Shown: piece after piece, positions 22,230-30,466 of the stretch | How positions within the stretch are numbered: the first letter of the stretch is position 1 | Layout of the letters: every line of letters begins with the position of its first letter | IMG/VR virus record: IMGVR_UViG_3300018077_000011 | Location: 1-51,316 of that record | Strand: one strand, 5' to 3' | DNA length: 51,316 nt | From: a virus | Translations under genes and position numbers: made by a program | Notes under the pieces: generated by a model | Told to the model about the DNA's origin: nothing | Seen by the model: the letters and a program-made list of their open reading frames with translations, nothing else | Database searches by the model: none

Positions 22230-22538
22230 TTATTTCTTCTTCGGTTCCGGCAGCTTCTTCGCGTCCATAACTCTTACAATTGGCACATCGGGCAACGTCA
22301 ACCTGATATAGCGCGCCAGTTGCTCCCGGTCTTCCGCCAGTTCGCGGGCCATAGCAAAGTAAATTCCTTCCTGAGCACGCTCAGCCTGCTTGAGCCGCGC
22401 CCATGTCGCCAGCACGCTGCTGGCTAACCGCGCCGCCGTCACGTCCGCATCTTCATGGTTGCCGCCCATGAAGACCTTCCTGAGCGCCTGTACTGCCGGT
22501 TCGATGATCGGCTCCAGTCTTGCACTATCGCGGTCCAT
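22230..22538 (-). CDS. Hypothetical protein, possible terminase small subunit
   Basis: This 102-residue helical protein starts MDRDSARLEPIIEPAVQAL. It has an Asp/Ala-rich helix (DADVTAARLASSVLATWARL) and ends in a Lys-Pro tail. It is the last gene before terL, the usual position of a small terminase subunit, but no HTH is obvious. A different phage-specific function is equally possible. Confidence 0.5.
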   Translation of the reverse strand: MDRDSARLEPIIEPAVQALRKVFMGGNHEDADVTAARLASSVLATWARLKQAERAQEGIYFAMARELAEDREQLARYIRLTLPDVPIVRVMDAKKLPEPKKK

Positions 22539-22539
22539 C

Positions 22540-23103
22540 TCAAGCCTCCTTCTCTACGTTCCATTCGGTTACGACAAAGCGCCCGTATTCAGGACGCCAC
22601 GAACCGAGACCTACAAGCAACCCGGCCTCATCGAGTGAGCGCCGGATTTCGCCAGGTGTGCGCCGGTCATCTACCACATTCAACCCGAACGGAAGTTCCC
22701 ATCCTTCGCGGAAGGCCGGGCGGCGAACGATGACAGCTGCCCCTCTGGGCCCTGGCGGTATCCGACCGGGCCATTCATGAATGAAGTCGGGTTCATCCTT
22801 CCCGAAAGGCATTTCGTGGTCAGGAAATACACTCGCCGCCAGAAACGGTTCGAGCCCTTTGCGCCCGAACTTTAGGCCTGACATTCGACATCCTATGAGA
22901 AGGCATTTCTTGAAGTTCCAGCTTGGCATGTAGATACCATGTTCATTCCGATGGACTTTCTGATAGGCTTTGGCAATCCGACTCTCAAGCGTTACATGGC
23001 CCCTGGTGCTGGGCTGTTTCTGATCAGGCTCAAGTTCACCGTCCAGAAGCTTGTTGAATAAGATTGGTGCCAGACCTTTGATAGTTCCTGTAATGCGATA
23101 CAT
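22540..23103 (-). CDS. Hypothetical phage protein
   Basis: This 187-residue protein starts MYRITGTIKGLAPILFN (the longer frame overlaps the cytidylyltransferase gene). Landmarks are LESRIAKAYQKVHRNEHGIYMPSWNFKKCLL-type text and GSWRPEYGRFVV near the end. Similar G-x-x-RP-x-[FY]-G-RF endings occur in phage proteins of unknown function that bind nucleic acids or resemble RAMP folds, but I cannot assign a role. Confidence 0.55.
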   Translation of the reverse strand: MYRITGTIKGLAPILFNKLLDGELEPDQKQPSTRGHVTLESRIAKAYQKVHRNEHGIYMPSWNFKKCLLIGCRMSGLKFGRKGLEPFLAASVFPDHEMPFGKDEPDFIHEWPGRIPPGPRGAAVIVRRPAFREGWELPFGLNVVDDRRTPGEIRRSLDEAGLLVGLGSWRPEYGRFVVTEWNVEKEA

Positions 23104-23117
23104 GTTTGCCTCCTGAG

Positions 23118-24041
23118 TTACTTGATATTGGCTGGAATACGCACGCGCGGCGGCATCGAATACCACTTCATGCGCCTCCCGCAGTGGGCGCAGTGAACCA
23201 GCAGGTCACCGGCAACAATATCTCCCGTTCGCCGCTGGCATTTGCCGCACAGCCACGGCTTGCCCTTCGGCCAGGCGGCCCGCGTCTGGGTGAGCGGATA
23301 TACGCCGTTGTTGATTGCCGCAATTTCGGGATGAGCCGTGAGATATTGTAGGGCCTCCAGAGCAGGAAGCGGCCTGCCGTTGCTGTTGCACCCTGCCCAC
23401 AACGCCCGGAACATCTCCAGATCGGCGGGCGTGTCCAGTTCCGTTCGCACCGGGGCCAGATACTCGCGGCGGGGCAGGGGGATCGAGATGTATTCAAATT
23501 GGTGCAGGTTCTCCCAGAAGTACGCGCCGGGGTGCTCACGCTGGGAGCCGCTTGAGCCTGTGACGATCCGCTCCCACGCCGCCCGGCTCCATACGTCCGT
23601 TGTGGCTGCGTAGGTGATCCGCTCCAGGTCGCCCGAATAAATGATCCCGTCCGCGCCGCTGTCAGCCAGCACGTCAAGCCGCCAGTCTGCCAGTCCCACA
23701 TCCACCAGCGGGTTATCCGCCGTCGCCCGCGCAATCCACTTCGCGCCGGGCGCGTGGGCCTGAATAGCGCCGTCAAGCTGGGCCAGCACCTCGCGGGCCA
23801 CAACCTGAGCGCGGGGGGCGCGGTAGCATGGAATGTCCAGTCTGGCGCAGAGACGGGCTATCGGGTCATCTTCCGCGCCGTCACTCGTGGTGACTACCAG
23901 CAGCGGATCACGCTGCGATGCCTGCCAGCGAAGGATCATTTGCTCAAGGTTGGTCTGGCCGGAAGGGGTGTAGACGCAGAGGGCCTTACCAGGCAGGCGC
24001 CCGCTGCTCATTCTCGCGGCCAGTACAACAGCGTAAGTCAT
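23118..24041 (-). CDS. Cytidylyltransferase (SpsF/NeuA/PseF-like) with C-terminal zinc ribbon
   Basis: This 307-residue protein activates a sugar acid with CTP if it follows its family. Residues 1-25 hold the nucleotide-binding VVLAARMSSGRLPGKAL. EDDPIARLCARLDIPCYR and IARATADNPLVD are the other hallmark segments of SpsF/NeuA-type CMP-sugar synthetases. The last 45 residues form a separate zinc ribbon, CGKCQRR ... CAHCGRR, which is not part of the usual 230-residue enzyme. It is the natural last step of the nonulosonic pathway encoded upstream. Its start overlaps the hypothetical gene before it (ATGA type). Confidence 0.8.
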   Translation of the reverse strand: MTYAVVLAARMSSGRLPGKALCVYTPSGQTNLEQMILRWQASQRDPLLVVTTSDGAEDDPIARLCARLDIPCYRAPRAQVVAREVLAQLDGAIQAHAPGAKWIARATADNPLVDVGLADWRLDVLADSGADGIIYSGDLERITYAATTDVWSRAAWERIVTGSSGSQREHPGAYFWENLHQFEYISIPLPRREYLAPVRTELDTPADLEMFRALWAGCNSNGRPLPALEALQYLTAHPEIAAINNGVYPLTQTRAAWPKGKPWLCGKCQRRTGDIVAGDLLVHCAHCGRRMKWYSMPPRVRIPANIK

Positions 24042-24271
24042 TTCCCCTTCTTCCCTTTCATTTCCGACTCCCGCTCTGCTCGCAACCGCTCCACTTCGGC
24101 CAGCAGCGCCCGTATGTCATCCGGCGCATAGCCCACAAACCGGCGCTGGTGACGGTCAAACAACGACGGGATGCGGAAGCGTTCCCTGCCAGCGATAATG
24201 GCAACCCACGAGCGGCCATGCGTACCGGCCAGCAGTCGCTCGCGGATGGCGTTCAACTCTTCGTCATTCAT
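24038..24271 (-). CDS. Hypothetical coiled-coil protein in the sugar operon
   Basis: This 77-residue protein starts MNDEELNAIRERL at an ATGA overlap with the dehydrogenase stop. Mostly helical, with an ALLAEVERLRAERESEM heptad region and a Lys tail. Not recognised. Confidence 0.6.
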   Translation of the reverse strand: MNDEELNAIRERLLAGTHGRSWVAIIAGRERFRIPSLFDRHQRRFVGYAPDDIRALLAEVERLRAERESEMKGKKGK

Positions 24272-25002
24272 CCCTGCACACTCCATCCCCCGTCAACCGT
24301 TATGACCTGCCCGTTGACCATCGCCGCCGCCGGGGAGCATAGCCACAGCACACAGGCAGCCACGTCTTCAGGCGTTGCCAGCCTGCCTGCTGGCGTGCGC
24401 CTCTCCAACTCTTCCCGCGTCACCGTGCCCGCCGCAATGTTGGCCTGCGTGCGCGGACTCTCTACAGCGCCGGGCGCGATGCAGTTGACTATGATCCCAT
24501 ATGGCCCATATTCAACCGCGAGCGCGCGGGTCATGCCTTCTATGGCGGCCTTCGCTGTGGCATAGGCGACCTGGCCGGGGCGGGGGGCGTGGGCGCGGAT
24601 GGAGGAGAAGAGAACGATGCGCCCGTAGTCGCGTTCCTGCATGTACGGTAAGACCGCCTGACAGACGTTATAGGTTCCGAGTACATCCACTTCAAAAAGC
24701 TGTCGCATGTCTGAGCCAGCAGGGGCGGAATGGGCGCAAATAAGAAGACCAATTTCCCCCTTCAGAGTCAGCGCATCGCCTACCAGCTTCTTGACGCTTT
24801 CAGAATCAGTAAGCTCCGTCTGTTTTTCCCACGGCGTATCATTCATCTCACCTTCCACGTAAGATAGATACGGCTCAGCGTGAGTAACCAGAACCATGAC
24901 ATCATCAATCCAGGGCGTATTCCAGAATGCCCTCGCCACTGCGCTCCCGATTGCCCCCGACGCGCCGGTCACAATGGCAACCCGTCCGCTCAGTTCAGGC
25001 AT
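24268..25002 (-). CDS. Short-chain dehydrogenase/reductase (PtmA-like)
   Basis: This 244-residue enzyme starts MPELSGRVAIVTG (an upstream frame start is rejected because it overlaps the zinc-ribbon gene). TGASGAIG is the NAD(P) loop. S-Y-K residues are in SSIRAHAPRPGQVAYATAKAA; the IAPGAVESP segment and GQVITVDGGWSVQG are typical of classical SDRs. In legionaminic acid clusters SDRs of this type work with Gfo/Idh-type oxidoreductases, and both are present here. The exact substrate is unknown. Confidence 0.85.
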   Translation of the reverse strand: MPELSGRVAIVTGASGAIGSAVARAFWNTPWIDDVMVLVTHAEPYLSYVEGEMNDTPWEKQTELTDSESVKKLVGDALTLKGEIGLLICAHSAPAGSDMRQLFEVDVLGTYNVCQAVLPYMQERDYGRIVLFSSIRAHAPRPGQVAYATAKAAIEGMTRALAVEYGPYGIIVNCIAPGAVESPRTQANIAAGTVTREELERRTPAGRLATPEDVAACVLWLCSPAAAMVNGQVITVDGGWSVQG

Positions 25003-25219
25003 CCTTACCCCATCCACACCAGCAAGAGCCGCGTGTTTTCTCAATCCATTTGTGACCCCGACTACAGCGATAGCCCGTCGTACGGATATTGGGATCGTGT
25101 ATGTGAAGGCGTCCTTGCTCATCGTACCAATTTTGCGGCACCATAAGCGTTATCGTCGAAATCTGATCGGGGTACACCTTGCTCAATTGACCTTCCTTCT
25201 CGCACTCAGGACACTTCAT
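24995..25219 (-). CDS. Small zinc-ribbon protein
   Basis: This 74-residue protein has two Cys pairs: MKCPECEKEG at the start and RCSRGHKWIEKTRGSCWCGWG near the end. It overlaps its neighbours at both ends (eight bases with the dehydrogenase, four with the ATP-grasp gene). Function unknown. Confidence 0.7.
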   Translation of the reverse strand: MKCPECEKEGQLSKVYPDQISTITLMVPQNWYDEQGRLHIHDPNIRTTGYRCSRGHKWIEKTRGSCWCGWGKDA

Positions 25220-26421
25220 TCAGTCTGAATCCCCTCTGCCAGTTCCCGCGCCCCTGATTGCGCGTGATACATGGCCTCCTGATACGTGGCCCCGACCGCA
25301 ATCACGAAAGCAGGCCGCGTGGCGCAGTGCTCATACGGCTCAATCACGTCGCCCACTTTCACCCGCAGGAATACATGCGCCACGCCCGGCTTCTCGCGGA
25401 CCTTCTCCACGCCATTGATAGCCATCACTCTTCCCGGCGGCGGAAAGGCCGTCCACGCCGCCGCATAACGGTCGTGCTTGCGGGTCAGGTCGGACATATC
25501 GAGAGGCATCGCGCAGGCCAGCCGCATGGCCGCACGTATGAAGTTGCGGCCTGTCGCCAGCGGGGTTGTGTACTGACAATCGAAGCCGCCCGACAGCCGG
25601 GCCGTCACTTCCAGAATGCGCGGGCCGTCCGCCGTCCAGATCGTATCGGCCTTGAACACGCCCCACTCGACCCCGACCGCCCCCGCTGCTTCTTCTGTCA
25701 GCGCAAATAGCTGCATCTGATTCTCACGCGGCAACCGCGACGGGTTAACGTGGCCCAATTCAAGCACGCCGTCAAAGGGCCGGTCCACAATGTTGAGGCG
25801 GTACAGATGGCCGTCGCCGTCAAGCATTATTTCTACCGATTGCTGATCCCCTTCCAGCAATTCTTCCAGCAACGCCGAGCCGGTCGTTGAGTTGGCGCAG
25901 GCGTTCTCGAATGCCGTTTCAAGCTCATGCGGATCATCCACCCGCCGCGTGCCGCGCGAGGCGCAGTTGTCAACGGCCTTGACCATGAACGGATAGCCAG
26001 TCTGCCGCGCAAACGCTTCCGCTTCTTTCATGGTCCGGCATTCCTGCCAGCGCAGGCCATTCAACCTCGCTGCCTCCAGGCACTTCCGCATCCGCGCCTT
26101 GTTCTTGCAATTCTCTGCGGCCTTCACCGGAATGCCCGGCAGCCTGAGGCGATCTGCCACTGCCGCTACCGTTACTTCCACGTCGGCGCCTTCGGTGAAT
26201 ACCCCGGCAATCTTCACGCCCCTCGCCAGCAGCTCATCGGCCAGCAGTAGATGACCGCCCACGTCATAAATGTCTACCGTATACGCTCTGTCAGCCAGCC
26301 TCATTGCAGGCGCTTCCCAATTGCGGTCGGTCACAATAGCCCGCAGTCCGAGTGACCTTGCAACTTCTACAGCGGGAACTTGCAACAGGCCGCCAGCGAT
26401 AATCCAGACGTGGTCAGGCAT
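25216..26421 (-). CDS. ATP-grasp ligase
   Basis: This 401-residue protein contains an N-terminal Rossmann-like domain (WIIAGGLLQVPAVEVARSLGL, then TEGADVEVTVAAVADRLRLPG), an ATP-grasp core (GYPFMVKAVDNCASRGTRRVDDP, ALLEELLEGDQQSVEIM) and metal-binding end (GPRILEVTARLSGGFD). It resembles carboxylate-amine/carbamoyl ligases such as PurK- or CarB-like proteins found in glycan clusters. It should join an amine or amino acid to an acid group of the sugar or its precursor. The start overlaps the cupin gene by eight bases. Confidence 0.8.
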   Translation of the reverse strand: MPDHVWIIAGGLLQVPAVEVARSLGLRAIVTDRNWEAPAMRLADRAYTVDIYDVGGHLLLADELLARGVKIAGVFTEGADVEVTVAAVADRLRLPGIPVKAAENCKNKARMRKCLEAARLNGLRWQECRTMKEAEAFARQTGYPFMVKAVDNCASRGTRRVDDPHELETAFENACANSTTGSALLEELLEGDQQSVEIMLDGDGHLYRLNIVDRPFDGVLELGHVNPSRLPRENQMQLFALTEEAAGAVGVEWGVFKADTIWTADGPRILEVTARLSGGFDCQYTTPLATGRNFIRAAMRLACAMPLDMSDLTRKHDRYAAAWTAFPPPGRVMAINGVEKVREKPGVAHVFLRVKVGDVIEPYEHCATRPAFVIAVGATYQEAMYHAQSGARELAEGIQTE

Positions 26422-27217
26422 AGCCGCCCGCGTCTTCCGCCCACCTGCTGTACTTCTTGTCTTCCGGGCTGAGATAGCACCACCAGTACCATACCCGGCA
26501 ATCTGGCCCGGCTACGACCGGATGATAACCGAGCGGGATCGTTGCCATATCGCCATGTTTCACAATGCGCACTTCGTCCACTTCCGCCCCGTCAGAGTAA
26601 CGCCCGCGCGCCACCTGGTAGGCGCGGCATTCGTCGGGCTTCTTCGATGCATCCACTGGCTGCAACAGGTACATGAAACACTCTTCGAACTGTGCTGCGT
26701 TCTCCGGCTGCTTTTCGAAGGCGTGCATCGGCCATGAACTCCACGCGCCCGGCTCATTGATAGTCTCACCGATCCGCAGGCGTGACGGCCAGCCTTCGCC
26801 GATAACTTCCCGCACGGTACGCCGATAGTGGCCCTCGCCGATGGTATGCACGCGCACGTCCTCCGGTCGGACCAGGGCAGGGGGAAGCGCCTCGCCGACT
26901 CCTGTCCGCGCCCACAGCAGATCAGCAGTTCTCGTTTCGGGCCGCACTTCAAATTCCGTATCGCGCCCCAGGTACAGCGCCGCAGGCAGGCCCGCGAACA
27001 CGTCACGGCGCCCGCCCAGATGCGGCCATTCCATCCCGCCCCAGGGTGTCTCCGCGCTCACCGTAACTGATCCGGTCAGGACGTGGAGAACAGACTCGTA
27101 TGTGTGCTCGGTCTTCGCCGAGACGACCGGCGCATTGCTGGCAGACTGCCCCGCTTCCAGCTTCAGCCGCCAGACGGTCAGGTCACGCAGGTGGGGAAGG
27201 TCAAGCAGGAGTTTCAT
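26414..27217 (-). CDS. IolB-like 5-deoxy-glucuronate isomerase family cupin
   Basis: This 267-residue bicupin matches IolB in order of motifs: SVLHVLTGSVTV, DVFAGLPAALYLG, EDVRVHTIGEGHYRRTVREV, GAWSSWPMHAFEK, FEECFMYLLQPVD and TIPLGYHPVVAGP. IolB converts 5-deoxy-glucuronate to 5-dehydro-2-deoxygluconate in inositol breakdown. No other inositol genes are visible, so here it probably acts on an acid sugar or keto sugar of the biosynthetic cluster. The conserved GYHPV and the metal-site His/Glu residues are present. Confidence 0.8.
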   Translation of the reverse strand: MKLLLDLPHLRDLTVWRLKLEAGQSASNAPVVSAKTEHTYESVLHVLTGSVTVSAETPWGGMEWPHLGGRRDVFAGLPAALYLGRDTEFEVRPETRTADLLWARTGVGEALPPALVRPEDVRVHTIGEGHYRRTVREVIGEGWPSRLRIGETINEPGAWSSWPMHAFEKQPENAAQFEECFMYLLQPVDASKKPDECRAYQVARGRYSDGAEVDEVRIVKHGDMATIPLGYHPVVAGPDCRVWYWWCYLSPEDKKYSRWAEDAGGYA

Positions 27218-27441
27218 TCCGGCACCGCCTCACGTTCCCATCTATAGTTGAGTTTCCATGCAGGTACATATGCCTGTGAACTTATGGCACGTGAACCCTC
27301 AAATGTATCTATGCCAGATTGGATATAGGCTATGACCTGAGCTTCGGTCGCCTTATGACGCATCCAGGTTGCTGAGACGCGACGGCCTTTGTAATCAAAT
27401 GCTATCGTCACAAACTCAGTCTGATCGGGCCAGTTTTTCAT
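27214..27441 (-). CDS. Hypothetical small protein
   Basis: This 75-residue protein begins MKNWPDQTEFVTIAFDYKG and overlaps both neighbours by four bases. It has a Trp-Met-Arg pattern (SATWMRHKATE). Not recognised. Confidence 0.55.
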   Translation of the reverse strand: MKNWPDQTEFVTIAFDYKGRRVSATWMRHKATEAQVIAYIQSGIDTFEGSRAISSQAYVPAWKLNYRWEREAVPE

Positions 27442-28061
27442 TCCGGCACCGCCAGTATGGGCAGGTCAGATTTGTGGATAACCCAATCCGACTTCGCCGG
27501 ATACTGCCACCACTGGAAACGCTGTTTGAACTCAGCATTCGTGTCACGTAGCGTAACGCAATCCTGAAACTCGTGAGATAGTCTCAGCAGGAACTTTTCC
27601 AATAGTTGAATGGCGATTGTTCCTGGCTCAGAGTAGTGAATGCTATCCCTGTCCGGCCAGATATTCCCCGTATGAATATCGGAGACCAGATAACAGTTCT
27701 CGTTGCCGTAATGACTGGCATAGTCAAACTTCCAGCCGTTGGCATAGTCCTGAAACTCAAGCGGCGTTTGTTCCAGTTGTTCTGTCAGCCAGCGGACGCG
27801 GAAATTGTCTCGCAGGGCAAAGCCCACTCGATCATATTTATGCGATTTGTGCAATGGCTGACCTGCATAATCAAAGCCACAACACGACCACATCGGCTCA
27901 CAACCCAGCAAGGCCAGAGCCATAACACACATCCTGATTGGCGCGTCAATGTCCTCGTCCAGAGTCCTTATGCTCAATGCTGACTGGCGAATGGAATCAC
28001 GCTTGTAAATCTGGCATAGCAGTTTGAACTCTTCGTATTCTTTGCCTGTAATAATTCGCAC
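27438..28061 (-). CDS. Hypothetical protein with Cys-Cys-Gly motif
   Basis: This 207-residue protein starts MRIITGKEYEEF. The mid-region MALALLGCEPMWSCCGFDYAGQP and KSHKYDRVGF, with Cys/His residues, could bind a metal or nucleotide, loosely recalling TYW3-type tRNA-modification proteins. It lacks enough similarity to name. Codon use is AT-richer than in the neighbours. Confidence 0.5.
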   Translation of the reverse strand: MRIITGKEYEEFKLLCQIYKRDSIRQSALSIRTLDEDIDAPIRMCVMALALLGCEPMWSCCGFDYAGQPLHKSHKYDRVGFALRDNFRVRWLTEQLEQTPLEFQDYANGWKFDYASHYGNENCYLVSDIHTGNIWPDRDSIHYSEPGTIAIQLLEKFLLRLSHEFQDCVTLRDTNAEFKQRFQWWQYPAKSDWVIHKSDLPILAVPE

Positions 28062-28064
28062 AGA

Positions 28065-28964
28065 TCACTCCGAAGGCACACTCACCACAATCAAATCACG
28101 CCCGCGCCCCTCGCGCCCGCGCTGCCTGTACTCCGCCAGCCGCTCATCTCGCGAGAGGCCCATGTCGTACAGTTGCAACTCGCGGTACAACTTGTTACCG
28201 AGCGCCGGGTTGACCGTGTAGTCCTGGCCGTCAATGACGAACTGCTCGACCGGCCACGTTCCGAGAATGTCCACAATGCGGAAGCCGGCCCGCCCCAGCA
28301 AGTTCGCAAGCGTTGCAGGGGTGAAGTACGCCATGTGGGTCTTATGAACCCACCATTGCCCCGCGCCTGATACGGCAGTAGCGTGCCGCTGGAGTTCGGT
28401 GAGTTCGTTGGGTACAGCCAGTAGCAGCGCGCCGCCGCCGTACAGGTGTTCCCGGCACCAGCGCAGGAAGGCCAGCGGATCGGGCAGGTGTTCCAGGAGC
28501 CAGAGTGCGGAGATAGCATCAAAATGATCGGGCCGCATCGGAAAAGAAATCGTTTCCCAGGTGCCGTTATAGACATCTCCCGGCCACTCATTTATCTTAC
28601 GCTCACACGTTACTCTTGCAATCTCTCCCGCCATCGCAGATGGCTCTATTCCGAGCGGCAACCATCCCCGCCGTTGTGCCTCTGCCATGAAGAATCCATA
28701 CCCGCAACCCACATCCAGCAGCGTCCGCCCCAGCGTCGCCGCTTCCAACAGTTGCAGCCAGTCGCCGTGCCGCATGTCGTGCCAGTCGCGCTCGGCTTCC
28801 ATGCGTTCTAAGGTTCCGACCTTGTCCACCTGCCAGAAGGTAGACTGGTAATAATCGGCCAGCGCCGCCGCGTCAGGTAGCGTCTCCAGGTGGGCGAAGC
28901 CGCACGCCTTGCAATCAATGACTGTCAGGCCGTCGCGGGAGGCGAGTGGGGGGCCGCTATGCAT
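28065..28964 (-). CDS. SAM-dependent methyltransferase (sugar C- or O-methyltransferase type)
   Basis: About 299 residues from MHSGPPLASRDGL (start overlaps the upstream gene end; ATG at 28973 is the alternative). Motifs: an N-terminal CKACGFAHLETL zinc-like knuckle, LDVGCGYGFFMAEAQRRGW (SAM loop), ISALWLLEHLPDPLAFLRW and GGGALLLAVPNELTE. Enzymes with an N-terminal Cys knuckle and this order are typical of glycan-cluster methyltransferases acting on nucleotide sugars. It belongs to the sugar operon. Confidence 0.75.
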   Translation of the reverse strand: MHSGPPLASRDGLTVIDCKACGFAHLETLPDAAALADYYQSTFWQVDKVGTLERMEAERDWHDMRHGDWLQLLEAATLGRTLLDVGCGYGFFMAEAQRRGWLPLGIEPSAMAGEIARVTCERKINEWPGDVYNGTWETISFPMRPDHFDAISALWLLEHLPDPLAFLRWCREHLYGGGALLLAVPNELTELQRHATAVSGAGQWWVHKTHMAYFTPATLANLLGRAGFRIVDILGTWPVEQFVIDGQDYTVNPALGNKLYRELQLYDMGLSRDERLAEYRQRGREGRGRDLIVVSVPSE

Positions 28965-29247
28965 CAGGCTCATTCTGAAACCAACCGGGCGGCACCTCGC
29001 CAGTAGTCTGATAAGCATATGCATCGGCAGGGGTAAAGGCAGGAATAACATAGCCCTCCCCGTCCTGATCAGTGTTATCAAGCATGTTGATCAGAAGGTT
29101 AAATAACTCCATAGCTTCCGCTCGTTTTAGTAAAGTAAACATGTAAGCTGTGCCGGGCAACTCAGGATCACATGCTATCAATAGCATGCCCTCATCATGG
29201 GGCACAAAACGAAAATGTAGCCGCACGTTTTTCAGGTCGTGGGTCAT
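28957..29247 (-). CDS. Hypothetical protein
   Basis: This 96-residue protein begins MTHDLKNVRLHFRFVPHDEG. It is acidic, with a central FTLLKRAEAMELFNLLINML helix. Not recognised. It overlaps the methyltransferase start by eight bases and the membrane-protein gene by four. Confidence 0.55.
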   Translation of the reverse strand: MTHDLKNVRLHFRFVPHDEGMLLIACDPELPGTAYMFTLLKRAEAMELFNLLINMLDNTDQDGEGYVIPAFTPADAYAYQTTGEVPPGWFQNEPDA

Positions 29248-29450
29248 TGGCGAGAGAGACGGGAATTGATCCTGATATGAAAGGTGACTACGATTGCAAG
29301 AACTCCATTCAGCAAGACGAAAAGCAAATACGTCTTATTTCCTGAAAGAAGATAAGTTGTTACCGGAATGGCCGTTTCCAGAACGATCAGGGCAAGTACC
29401 ACATAGCCAACATACACCATAAGACGGGCTTTTCTTTGTGTTTTGTTCAC
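29244..29450 (-). CDS. Small membrane protein with two helices
   Basis: This 68-residue protein has two hydrophobic segments (about 12-33 and 39-57) between basic ends: MNKTQRKARLM at the start and HIRINSRLSRQ at the end. It lies inside the sugar operon. A role in membrane attachment of the sugar pathway is only a guess. Confidence 0.6.
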   Translation of the reverse strand: MNKTQRKARLMVYVGYVVLALIVLETAIPVTTYLLSGNKTYLLFVLLNGVLAIVVTFHIRINSRLSRQ

Positions 29451-30466
29451 GACAGTTCTCCTCTCTGTAGCAACTCCACAATCCGATCCGCCACTCTCCC
29501 TGCACCTTGCCCGTCCACCAGCTTCCGCCCCTTCTCGCCCATGCGCCGCAGCATGCAGGGATCGTCAAGCAGCAGCGTCACCCGCCCCCGCAGGTTGCAC
29601 GTCTCGAATTGCTCCCATGTCCCGGTATTCCATGCCACGCCGCGCCGCTCCAGTTCCAGCGCGGTGCGCTCGTGATCGGCAGTCCAGTTGGTCAGGAGAA
29701 CTGGAACGCCAGCCGCCAGGGACTCGTAGGCCGTCATGCCAAGTGCGGCAACGCATAGCGCCGCGCCGTCAAGGAACGGCGCCAGCAACTCCGGGGCAAC
29801 TACTACGTCTGTCGTCAACGGAACCACAGTGTTTCGGGGAATGTCTGCCGCCGGTCCTATAACGACCACAACCCGTCGCCCGATGCGCGCCAGCGTCTCG
29901 ATTGCTATACCAGTCAGGCCGTGCGGATCACTCCCGCCCAGGCTCACCACCACATGCCCGCTCTCGTAGTCCGGCTGGCACTCGGCATACTCAGGCCGGA
30001 TAATCATATTATCCACGCCCGCCATAACCCGATCCCCGTTCACTGGCGGTGGAAGAATGCTCTGCCAGATTTGCAGGTCATATAGGCCGTCAAGCTGCTC
30101 GGGCTTGTGAATGCCGTACCCCACGCCGCCGAGAATGACGATCCGGTTGTAGCGGGGCCGCAGGGCTTGCAGGAATTCACGGGACGGGCCGTACTCAACG
30201 TCCACAATCAGACAGGGCGGGGTAGTAGGAAAGCGCGTATCTGTGGTCTCTGCGTACAAGATCAGGAAGTTCTCGGCTCTGCCGCCAAACTCCGTTACCC
30301 GCTGCCCGGCCTTCTGGATGCGTTCCGCGCCGGGTGTCTTCGCCGGTGTTGCAAAGCTGACGGCAAGGCCGCGCTGCCGTAGGTGCTCAGCCAGTACGAG
30401 AGAGCGGATCACATGGCCCATGCCGTGCTCGCGGGTTCCGACGCAGTAGAAGAGTATCGGGGTCAT
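29447..30466 (-). CDS. PseG-like UDP-sugar hydrolase (GT-B fold)
   Basis: This 339-residue protein starts MTPILFYCVG with an ATGA overlap. HGMGHVIRSLVLAEHL (residues about 14-28) is the nucleotide-sugar loop of PseG/LegG hydrolases. VVVSLGGSDPHGLT and the later AALGMTAYESLAAGVPVLLT segment (donor-side motif) also fit. Family members remove UDP from a 2,4-diacetamido-2,4,6-trideoxy sugar before condensation by the NeuB/PseI enzyme. The product would be the substrate of the NeuB-like gene nearby. Confidence 0.75.
   Translation of the reverse strand: MTPILFYCVGTREHGMGHVIRSLVLAEHLRQRGLAVSFATPAKTPGAERIQKAGQRVTEFGGRAENFLILYAETTDTRFPTTPPCLIVDVEYGPSREFLQALRPRYNRIVILGGVGYGIHKPEQLDGLYDLQIWQSILPPPVNGDRVMAGVDNMIIRPEYAECQPDYESGHVVVSLGGSDPHGLTGIAIETLARIGRRVVVVIGPAADIPRNTVVPLTTDVVVAPELLAPFLDGAALCVAALGMTAYESLAAGVPVLLTNWTADHERTALELERRGVAWNTGTWEQFETCNLRGRVTLLLDDPCMLRRMGEKGRKLVDGQGAGRVADRIVELLQRGELS

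Noticed and set aside
27438-28061. TYW3-like tRNA-modification enzyme
   Set aside because: Only a Cys-Cys-Gly motif and neighbouring His residues resemble it; key catalytic residues cannot be lined up.
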